Source: Nemertoderma westbladi
Taxonomy: Eukaryota > Xenacoelomorpha > Nemertodermatida > Nemertodermatidae
Assembly: GCA_032718475.1 (NCBI GenBank)
Contig: JAUCBJ010008077.1
Span: 62,001-126,000, forward strand
DNA: 64,000 nt
Direction: 5' to 3'
In this document: positions 32,296 to 41,200 of the stretch, piece after piece
Numbering within the stretch: position 1 is the stretch's first letter
Layout of the letters: every line of letters starts with the position of its first letter
The notes under the pieces: model-generated
What the model was told of the DNA's origin: nothing
Database searches by the model: none
Seen by the model: only the letters and a program-made list of their open reading frames with translations
Position numbers and translations under genes: made by a program

Positions 32296-34470
32296 TCACG
32301 TTATGGAGTCCCTAGATATTTGTCGGATTAGGGAAGTGGTCGTAGGAAGAGTATCTTGCCTTCCATAGTTTCCGGACAGTTTTCGGTCTCTTTCCAGTAA
32401 ACATAAACGACTAGCTGGGCGATTGAGTTGTTGTGTTACTTTCTCCGCTCCCTTGGCCTGTCTAATCTCCGTCATGGTAAGATGAGGAGGCCATTCTTCT
32501 TCTTCTTTACTTAAGGAGTCGGATCCACCTAACCAGCCTGGAGTATCTATCAGTTCTTGAGGAGTTGCTCCTCTGGAAGCGATGTCGGCTGGATTAATCG
32601 TCCCAAGGCAATGTCTCCATTGATCTACATTGGAGTTAATATCGTCATTATCTGAGGAGTATGGTGTTCCCTCAGTTGGATCGTCCACATCACTGCTCTC
32701 CACTTCCCATTCCTTTACTTGGTATACCTGTTGTTGAGGTAATCTCTCTTTGAGAGTTCTACGGGAAGGGCCAGTGAAGTACCAACCTACTCTAGTTCTT
32801 ACCGCATAGGTTTGCAGTGGCTGCGGTTGAGCAGGCCGTTTCTCCAATGTCTCGAGCGCCTCATGCGCGTTTTGGCCGATGAGGATTTGCACTCCAGGAT
32901 AATCGGTTTGGAATCGAGGTATCTCAAGATGTTGGATGCACTCGTCCTCGTCCCAATTATAAGGTTCTGCTTGAGTAGTAGCAAAGTTCTTTATAGCCAC
33001 CATTTTTACTGACCTTATACCTTGTGTTCCTAACTTATCCTGGGGGGTGGACAACACACCTACATAGTAATCTGCCGTTAGGTTAGATTTCCAAACCTGC
33101 ATAATTCCTGACATATTCAATTTAGTCCGGAACTTGGGTTGTCCAGCAAAGATATCTTCGGCTAGTTCTTGATCGATGAATGTTCCTGTGCTGCCGGAGT
33201 CAAGTAGGGCGTTCACTATGTAACTCTTGTTGGGACCATGAACTCGAACTTGCACTACAGGAAATTCTCTTATTCCTATGTTGGAAGTTGGAACTTTCCA
33301 AGATGGTTGTTTGTCAAAAGGAGTTGGAGTAAACTCGTCAGTGTCCTTTTCATCCGTAAGTGCTCGATACACTGTGGTATTTATTAGATAACAGGATTCG
33401 TTGGCATCGGAGAATTCGTCTGTATAGAATCCTTCCCACTCAGAACCTTGGTCAGTGTCGTTCACATCACTGAATTGGACATGTAGTTCGGGCTCACTTA
33501 CCTGACTCGGGTTGTCTCGTTCGAACTCACTGTGTAACAAGATGTGATGTTTCGCGCCACACTTTGCACACTTTACGTCGGAGTAACAGGTTCGCCGTTG
33601 GTGTCCTGATCTGAGGCAATTATAGCATAACCGCTTATTCCACAGGACTGTACGTCTGTCTACAGGGGATTTCTTTAGAAATTCAGCACACGCACTCAAA
33701 CGGTGGGGCCCGTCGCACAGCGCACATTTTGGTTTGATGTTACTCACCTTAACTTGGTTAACGTTCTGCACTCTCGTTCTTTCTTCGGGCTTTCTTCCGT
33801 GAATTATCTTAGGAGACGTAGGAGGAGTTGTTGTTACCTGTTCTCTCCTGTCACTGGTTCGAGACTTGTATTTACTTACGTCTTTATAGGTCTTGTTGTC
33901 ATAGTAAGATTTTGCTGTGTCTTTCCCGCTGTCCTCTTCTTGAGAAGCTTGGCTTTCGCCGTCGTCAGTATAACACACTGGTATTATCCTTCTCCTAGAA
34001 ACGGGTTTCTCACTTACCTTATTTTCCGATGTTTTCTCTCTGGACTGCCTTATGAGTTGTAATTTTACTTCACTATCTAAGAAAGACATGAGATCAGCCA
34101 TGGTAGGACTTCGTCGTTGTTGTTCATTCATGTACAACACTTTCTTGTCCCAGCGTGTACATACTCCACCCTTTGGTAAAGTAGAGACTACGGCTCCAAT
34201 AACCATGGAACTCTGATATTCATGCGACTTACCTAACCAGTCCAGTTGTCTACAGATCTCTTGAATTTCATCGGAAAACTCTATAATCTCGCTACTAAGG
34301 AAGTGTCGGGGGGCTACTAATTTTGCATACAAATACTTAGCTATGTTATCCTTGTTACCATACCTGATGTTTAGTGTATCCCAAACTTGTCTTAATCCAT
34401 CTGGATGTCCAATAAACTTTAACGCCATTAACTTGGGAGGTCCTTCCAAACATTTGAAACACCATGAATT
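32296..34470 (-). CDS. BEL/Pao gag-protease ORF lacking reverse transcriptase
   Basis: An intact 717-codon frame (first start-like codon 34449; open a few codons further up). The N-terminus is the end of a BEL-type gag (GHPDGLRQVWDTLNIRYGNK). Cys-His knuckles follow (CALCDGPHRLSAC, CYNCLRSGHQRRTC, CAKCGAKHH), and the protease motif is NALLDSGSTGTFIDQELAED at about residue 410. After PLQTYAVRTRVGWYFTGP, where RT should begin, the frame passes through ~40 residues straight to WRHCLGTINPADIASRGATP, the segment after RNase H. About 600 residues of RT and RNase H are missing without loss of frame. The left edge cuts into element A's exonuclease domain in a different frame. It could still make a gag-protease protein. 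Confidence 0.75.
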   Translation of the reverse strand, partial: NSWCFKCLEGPPKLMALKFIGHPDGLRQVWDTLNIRYGNKDNIAKYLYAKLVAPRHFLSSEIIEFSDEIQEICRQLDWLGKSHEYQSSMVIGAVVSTLPKGGVCTRWDKKVLYMNEQQRRSPTMADLMSFLDSEVKLQLIRQSREKTSENKVSEKPVSRRRIIPVCYTDDGESQASQEEDSGKDTAKSYYDNKTYKDVSKYKSRTSDRREQVTTTPPTSPKIIHGRKPEERTRVQNVNQVKVSNIKPKCALCDGPHRLSACAEFLKKSPVDRRTVLWNKRLCYNCLRSGHQRRTCYSDVKCAKCGAKHHILLHSEFERDNPSQVSEPELHVQFSDVNDTDQGSEWEGFYTDEFSDANESCYLINTTVYRALTDEKDTDEFTPTPFDKQPSWKVPTSNIGIREFPVVQVRVHGPNKSYIVNALLDSGSTGTFIDQELAEDIFAGQPKFRTKLNMSGIMQVWKSNLTADYYVGVLSTPQDKLGTQGIRSVKMVAIKNFATTQAEPYNWDEDECIQHLEIPRFQTDYPGVQILIGQNAHEALETLEKRPAQPQPLQTYAVRTRVGWYFTGPSRRTLKERLPQQQVYQVKEWEVESSDVDDPTEGTPYSSDNDDINSNVDQWRHCLGTINPADIASRGATPQELIDTPGWLGGSDSLSKEEEEWPPHLTMTEIRQAKGAEKVTQQLNRPASRLCLLERDRKLSGNYGRQDTLPTTTSLIRQISRDSIT

Positions 34471-36052
34471 TAACTATCCGTTTTATCATCGCGTGTCTTT
34501 GCGTCGTTCCTTCCGGCATAGGCATCTTCCTATCACTCCTCTGTCGGCTGAAGACATGTAACACGCCATCTGGTGCTCTAATCTGTATAGTCTTTTAAGT
34601 GAGGCTTTGCTGATGGCTTCCTCCTTCATTATCGAAAAACATATAACCATTCTCTTTTAGAGATCGGCTAGTCACGTCCCAATCGTCGAGTAAATCGTCG
34701 GTAGGGTTCCAAATTCTCCCGATCGACTTTTCATCATCGAAACTAATAGGTTTACCGGTCCAATTGGTCGCGATATCGGTGTCGGTCTCAAACGTCCCAA
34801 CTCCGATCCATAATCGAATCGTTTTCGTCAGATATCCTCGCAAGATACAAGGTGCGATATCCGTCCCTGCGCGATCCACTTCCTTAAAGTCCGTGATATG
34901 TGGAGGCACGTTGCGTACGATTTTTTGAACTATTACTTTACGCAACTCGGTTGATTCTAACACATCACCGAAGGTGACCGATGGGAGGAAATCCAGGTTC
35001 GAGATGATCTCCGGGTGTTCAACTATAGGGATCTCGTAAGTTGTCTCCTTCCGGGTCGGTATACTAATAGGAAAACTAGTTGGTCTCGCAACCGGTACTA
35101 TCGCTCCAGTAGAATGGGGCTGAGGTTCTCGCGTCATCTCGACATGAGGTATCTGTAGTCTCTGCGACAAACGCTGAGCAAAGGTGATACTATCGAAGAG
35201 CTCGGGTGTCATCTCCTTGGGTTCGGTTTGATCGTGGGATATCCAATAGAATGGTAGGCTCGCGAGCCTTCCGCCGAACTCCTCGATCTCGCCTTTCTCG
35301 TACGCCTTGTACGCCCTGTAGAGGCTCAAAGCTTCCCGTTTCTCTTGTGTCGACTTATTAGACTCGTCCACTACCATGCTGTAGACGTCTGGTTCGACTA
35401 ATTTAGGTTCGTAAATAACGATCTCACCCGCGTTCGGTCCACTCATTTTAAATGAATGATACGGATTTGTCAAAGGGTATCCGCCTTCTTGGTAACGTAG
35501 ACTTTGGTTGTGTGAACATCGCGCTAATATCGGCTCGGGGTTCTCCGAGTTCAACCGCATAGGAATCGCGTTGTTTGCTTGCTCTTGCTCGCGCATACAC
35601 GCTCCACATTTATAAAACAGTTTGTATACGGAAAACGCGTCCTTGGTCTCTGGATCCGCTCCTCGAGCGCGTCTATAAAGATGCATTCCTTAAAATTCGT
35701 CTCTAGCTGCAGGTAAGGGTTCGTTTACCGTCAAATATTGCAGCGTATGATACAATCGGCGTATTTCGGTGTCTGGATCCTCGCAAATGTCGCTAGCGTC
35801 GCATAACGCATCGTAGGGATATAACGCATTGTATTCCGCGCGTAATTCCTCCGTTCTTTTATTGTATGCGTCCAACCGCTGTCGCGTAACATTCGGGTCC
35901 GCCTTGGATTTTGCGAGCTTGGCTGTACTCCTAGCCATACTCTCCACTCCAAACACACTAAAGTTTTTAGCTCCATAACGATTGAATGGCGCCTGGTGCT
36001 CTTGTTCTTGCGTAAACCCTTGACGTAACTCTTTATACATCTTCTCCGCCAT
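34470..36052 (-). pseudogene. post-integrase unit of element A with N-half of a DEDD exonuclease-like domain
   Basis: ATG at 36052 opens 120 codons (MAEKMYKELRQGFTQEQEHQ). A TAA at 35690-35692 is followed, after one codon, by an ATG in the same frame at 35686 and 363 more codons. A second TAA at 34595-34597 also leaves the frame intact: the reading resumes as KTIQIRAPDGVLHVF and runs to about 34470. NGYMFFDNEGG supplies the D-x-E of exonuclease motif I, and the IQIRAPDGVLHVF strand is the usual next element in Egalitarian/EXD1/RNase D relatives. Motifs II and III are missing because the nested BEL fragment begins. One palindromic repeat is translated here (GRLASLP, 35253-35272). The N-terminal half is unfamiliar. 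Confidence 0.5.
35253..35272 (-). repeat. palindromic repeat, copy 1 (coding, frame GRLASLP)
   Basis: GGTAGGCTCGCGAGCCTTCC. The 12-bp core GGCTCGCGAGCC is a perfect palindrome. It sits inside the post-integrase unit of element A. Confidence 0.95.
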
Positions 36053-36786
36053 CGTATACGAATATATGCGGTTACATATCGTTACGTTTCTACTAGATGA
36101 AGCACAAAATAGAGGTTAGATGTGAGGTGACTTAGAGTTTGTCGGCCTTTGGCTCAACTCTGCTCTAAACCCCAACCCATTTTGCCTAATGATTTCGGGT
36201 TCGCGTGATTTCGCACTGGCTCCTAATCCAAAAAATGTGCCGATAAAAAACGAATTCCGGGTAAACTAGCCGCGAGTCTAAAATACTCACCTTTTAATTT
36301 CCCAAACTACGTTTCCCAAGAAAATAGTGCAGTCGAGAATTAATTGGTCTAAATAATAGTAGACACGACTACGTAGAACAAGGCCGATTTTCTTTTCCAA
36401 AAAAAAAATTTATCGGTAGGCTCGCAAGCCTTCCATCTGCTCTTGTCCTCCCCAATTTTAATTTTTATCTAGTTGTATTCTAGAATTTGCTTTCACTGGA
36501 GAATCGTTTTTCTTAAATTTAAATCCAAATAAATGGATTTGTCTAATAATTTTTGAAAAATGTCTCACTTGTGGGTTCCAAGTGGAATTCCATTCCTACT
36601 GTACACACAATCCCGCTCCTATGTGATACATAAGGGTACTACCAACCATGTTCACGTATAAAGACAATGGAATTCCACCGCTGTCTCTATCTACAGTGAA
36701 GAGGATTACAAATGCACGTACAGTAATACAAATACAAATAACTAAAATACAGTAGGTCTATGTGGCGGCCAACAAAGGTCCCACAT
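36053..36786 (-). other. spacer between integrase and the second unit of element A
   Basis: About 730 bp without an ORF that I can support. It contains an A9 run and one noncoding copy of the palindromic repeat. Element B has a comparable spacer of 1.17 kb at the same place. Confidence 0.6.
36415..36434 (-). repeat. palindromic repeat, copy 2 (noncoding)
   Basis: GGTAGGCTCGCAAGCCTTCC, identical to the coding copies but in the spacer, so it is not maintained only as protein sequence. Confidence 0.95.
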
Positions 36787-38217
36787 CTATTTACTAATAT
36801 TGGGTGGAGATTTGTAGTCTCCCGTCTCGTTTCTAGTCTCCTCAAGGAGCACGAGACGTTGTACAGGCCTATCTACGGTACGTCCGTCGATAGTCCTTAC
36901 AGTAACTGTCCTCACTACACCAGATGTAGGGTGTGTGGTCAAAATGACTCCAGTCAGCCAAAACCGTCTTTTCAGATTAGCTTCAGCCAATAAAACATGG
37001 TCACCACGTCTTAAACATCGGGTATTTAGATACCAAGAGGTTCTGGTCGAAATAGAGGGCAAATAATATTTCTGCCATATTTCCCAGAATTTATTTGCAA
37101 GTAATTGAGTGATTTTCCAAGCCTTGTTGCCGTATCCGTCACTATCAACGGGTACCGAAATGGGCAACAGTGTCGTCGGCGCCTGCATAAGCAGGTGCGC
37201 TGGTGTCAAGGCAAACTGTACGTCGTTATTGTCTGGGATCAAAGTGATCGGTCTGGTATTTAAGAGTGCTTCGATTTCTATTAGTAACGTCGTCAGTTGG
37301 TCGTCTGTCAAGATGTGTTGCGTCGGTACGACTTTAGCCATAGCTGTCTTTATTGAGCCAATCAGCCTTTCCCAAACGCCGCCTCTCCACGGACTGTCTG
37401 GAGTATTGAAATACCAAACAATACGGTGAGCACGTAGTTCCTCGGAAATCTGGTTTTGGTCCAATTTTCTCAAAGCTCTGGTTATTTCGTTCCGTGCACC
37501 CACAAAGTATGTCCCTTGGTCGCAGTATATGGATTTGACCAATCCACGTCTAGCGATAAATCGCCGTAAGGCTAGGATAAAGGCATTGGTGGTCAAGTCT
37601 GTCACTCGCTCTATATGGACAGCTCTGCCGGCCATGCAAGTGAAGATCAATCCCCAACGTTTTACCTGTACCCTTCCGCGTTTCGCGATTATGGGTCCAA
37701 AACAGTCTATCCCTGTCTCAGTGAAAGGGGGTCTAAACGCCTGTAATCTAGCTAGTGGTAGTTCATTCATTTCTTGGTGTCCTATCCTCGCGTGCACCTT
37801 CTTACAAATAATACAGTTCCGTGTTACCGAACTCAGTGCCTTACTAGGTCTAATCAGTACAAACCTCGAGCGTAAGTGTGATAGACAGTGGTGTCTACCT
37901 ACGTGTTTGAGTTGTACATGTGCGTCCAGTATCATAGCGCGCTGTAACTCATGGTGTTGCGGTATGATGATAGGATACCTAAAGTCAAGTGCAAAGTCGA
38001 TGTTTTGGAGTCTGGACTTGTGACAAAGTAAGCCCCGGTAAATAATCGGACTCCAACTCAAAATCGGTGAAGACTTAATCTGTTTACCTTGTTTGATTGC
38101 TGTGAACTCTCGTGCGAAATATCGCAATTGATAATGTCTAATGATATCAACTTCACAGTGGTCAATTTCCTTTAAGGTAAGTCTTCTAGGAAAGTCGCGT
38201 TTGCCTCTGGCATATTG
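36787..38217 (-). CDS. pol: BEL/Pao integrase of element A
   Basis: The frame continues that of gag-pol after a single TGA (38218-38220). HHCC zinc site: HVQLKHVGRHHCLSHLRSRF with NCIICKKVH downstream. Catalytic core: ETGIDCFGPIIAKRG (D), KSIYCDQGTYFVGARNE (D) and GGVWERLIGSIKTAMAK (E), so the triad is complete. BEL-type signatures RPITLIPDNNDVQFALTPAH and LLAEANLKRRFWLTGVI follow, with the C-terminal VRTVTVRT block. No stops or shifts are seen within it. It inserts the element cDNA. Whether it is made depends on reading past the TGA. Confidence 0.93.
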   Translation of the reverse strand, partial: QYARGKRDFPRRLTLKEIDHCEVDIIRHYQLRYFAREFTAIKQGKQIKSSPILSWSPIIYRGLLCHKSRLQNIDFALDFRYPIIIPQHHELQRAMILDAHVQLKHVGRHHCLSHLRSRFVLIRPSKALSSVTRNCIICKKVHARIGHQEMNELPLARLQAFRPPFTETGIDCFGPIIAKRGRVQVKRWGLIFTCMAGRAVHIERVTDLTTNAFILALRRFIARRGLVKSIYCDQGTYFVGARNEITRALRKLDQNQISEELRAHRIVWYFNTPDSPWRGGVWERLIGSIKTAMAKVVPTQHILTDDQLTTLLIEIEALLNTRPITLIPDNNDVQFALTPAHLLMQAPTTLLPISVPVDSDGYGNKAWKITQLLANKFWEIWQKYYLPSISTRTSWYLNTRCLRRGDHVLLAEANLKRRFWLTGVILTTHPTSGVVRTVTVRTIDGRTVDRPVQRLVLLEETRNETGDYKSPPNISK

Positions 38218-41200
38218 TCACAATCGTTTGAGCCATGCTAACTTGCGGCACGCGTCAGTCCATGATCTAGTTAGGTTCACTATCCTGTCAACGTAAGTGT
38301 TGGTGACGTCATCGGGTAAGGTGTAGTCGTAGTGTGGATACTTGTCTGGACTTGGTAGGCCCACGGGCCTTCCGGTAGGTTTGTCTGAGTCCCCAAGTAC
38401 GTCAATCTCTACGGTCTTACCTTTGCCGTCCGCACCTAATGTGTCGACTGGCAGTAATGGTTTCAACTCTACAGTGTCAGTGTGTTCCTGTGAGCCTGTA
38501 AGCTTCCTAACCTTAGTCACACGTTTACCTGTAGGTAAGTCAAGTACCTTCTTCGAGCGGAGTGTAATCCCTGTGGCCACACCTCTGTCGTCCAAAGAAG
38601 TCAAATTCGGTGAGTCTCTAAAGGTCCGCTCCAATGGGTCTTCTAATGGAGTGTTTAGTAGACAGTCTGGTGAAGCGTCTGGTGAACAGTCTGGTGAGAC
38701 GTCTGGTGAGACATAGCGCGGAACATCCAGCGAAATGTCCTGTCGTCGGTCCCAAAGTCTGTCTAGCGTAACTTCTGTCAGAAAGTCTGGTTCAAAGTCT
38801 GGTCTAAAGTCTGGTGGACAGTCTGTCGAGATGTCTGGCGGAAAGTCTGGTGAGACATCCGGTAGACATTCTGTCGAGAGTTCCATCAAACAACCTGGCG
38901 AACAATCCGGAGAACAATCTGGTGTCTCTTCTGGTGAATAGTCTGGCGAGTAATCTGGTGAACAATCCGGCGAAACGTCTGGTGAAATCTCCCGCGGAAC
39001 ATCCGGCGAAGGATTCGTACAAGCGTCTGGTCGAATGTCTGGTGAGACGTCTGGCGTAATGTCAGGTCTAGCATCCAGGTCATCAGATTTCGTCCGTCCT
39101 TTTTTCCTCTTGACCTTGGCGTTGGCTTTCGCTTTAGACTTGACAACCTTGTCGAGTTTTATCTCGGCACCCTCTGGTATGGTGTTGGTTGTCGCGTCGA
39201 ATAACGGTGGCCATTCGTCTGATGGTTGCTGTAGGAAATCGGGTCCTCTAAACCAAAAGGATTTATTGTCCAGTTTACAAAAGTCAAGTGGTTGCATCCC
39301 CCGTGACGCGATGTCAGCTGGGTTCAGCTTCCCTGGACAGTGACGCCAATCTTGTTTGAGCGACCGGTCTAATATTTCAGCCCGTCTGTTGGATACGAAA
39401 GTCTTGAACTCAAATGTTTCGTTGTTTATGTACCAAAGTACCAACGTCGCATCCGTCCAATATGTGACCTTCAAGTTAGCCTCCAGCTCGCGTTGAACTA
39501 GACTGACAATATCGGTGGATATCGTCCCGGCTTGCAGCTCCCCACGAGGTACAGTCATATACTTCAATGGCATCGTTCTAGCCCTTGAAGTAACGAGAGA
39601 TACATCGTAGCTGTCCGATGTCACTTGTCGTCTAAGGTATAAAGTAACCCCCAATCCATCCTTGCTAGCGTCACTAAAGCTGTGAAGCTCTAAATCGGCA
39701 GGAAAGGTGGTTTGCAAAGGAAAGTATACCCTTGGTATGGTATAGTCTCGTAGGAACATCAGTTGGGCTTCCCAGTCCCTCCATCGCTCAGCTAACTTTT
39801 CTGGGATGGGATCGTCCCATTCCAGTCCGGCTTGCCAAATGCTGCGGAGTATGATCCTAGCATGTAGGATCACTGGACTAATGAAACACAATGGGTCATA
39901 CAATCGACTCATGGTCGATAAGCAAGTCCTCTTAGTGAGAGGTCTAGTCTGGTCGTTGGACCTTACACATACCCTAAAAATGTCGGTGTTGGGGTCCCAA
40001 CTAAGTCCTAATACTTTGGTCGTCGGCAGAGGTTCTAAGTCTAAGTCCAAGTCACCTCCGCTGCGATCCATTGGGTCAAATGAGTTCACCAGCTCGGGTT
40101 CGTTGGAAGCGAACTTCGTCAGGTGAAATCCGCCCTCAGCGAGACAATCCTGGAGTTGGTGTGCTACGGTTGTAGCGCGCTCGAAGGTGTCACAACTCTT
40201 GAGGCCGTCATCCACGTAGAAGTCTCGTTCCACGGTCCGAACTACTTCTGGGTCAAATTGGTCTCGTCTGTCCAATGCTGTCTGCTTTAAGGCGTACATG
40301 GTGCAGTTGGGGCTGTCCCTGGCTCCGAAAACTCTTACCTGCATTTGGTAAGTTTCTGGCAGAAGTTGTAAGTTTCCGTCCGGATACCAAAGAAACCTCA
40401 AACTGTCCCTGTCCCGCTCCAAAGCCTTAACCTGGTGAAACATGGCCTCTACGTCACAGGTGAAAGCCACTTTGCGTTGTCTAAAACGCATTAGGACTCC
40501 CATGAGGTAATTATTCATATTCGGCCCATCCATCAGTTCGCTGTTCATAGACATCCCTTGGTAAAGCGCAGCGCAGTCGTTGACTACACGCACCTTGCCA
40601 GGTTTGTCCGGGTGTCGAACAAAATGATGTGGCAGGTAATATGTCTGGTCTGTGGTTACCTCGGGATTTAACATCCTAATGGCGTATCCCTTTTGGAGAT
40701 ACGTCTGAAGTTGTGCATTGTATTGCATATGGGCCGTCTCGTCTCGCAACAATCGCTGCCTGATTGATCTGAGTCGCCTCAAAGCAAGCGGGTAATTGTT
40801 AACGAGCTTTGGTTGTCCATTGCGCCACAACATACCAACCTCATAGTGGCCATTCGCGGTCTGGCGAATGGTATCTCTCATAATATTTTTTGACCGTTTT
40901 TCCTGTTCTGACATAGCAGTCTCGTAACTACCGGGTTCTGCTGAGTCCTGTTCCAACCATTGTATGGTCCGTTCAGTCAGCAGTCGTTCAAGCGCTGCTT
41001 GCACTGCGCCATGGTCCTCGTCCACGTCTTCGTCCGCTGCGGTGGCTAGTGTCAAGGTGTCTGGTAGGCTCGCAAGCCTTCCGGTGTCACTAGTCGGCGT
41101 CGAATCGTCGTGCGGCGGTTTGACAACTTCTTGATCTGTCGGTAGGCTCGCAAGCCTTCCAAGATCAACGACCGGTGTCGAAGCCTGGTGGGTGGGGTCA

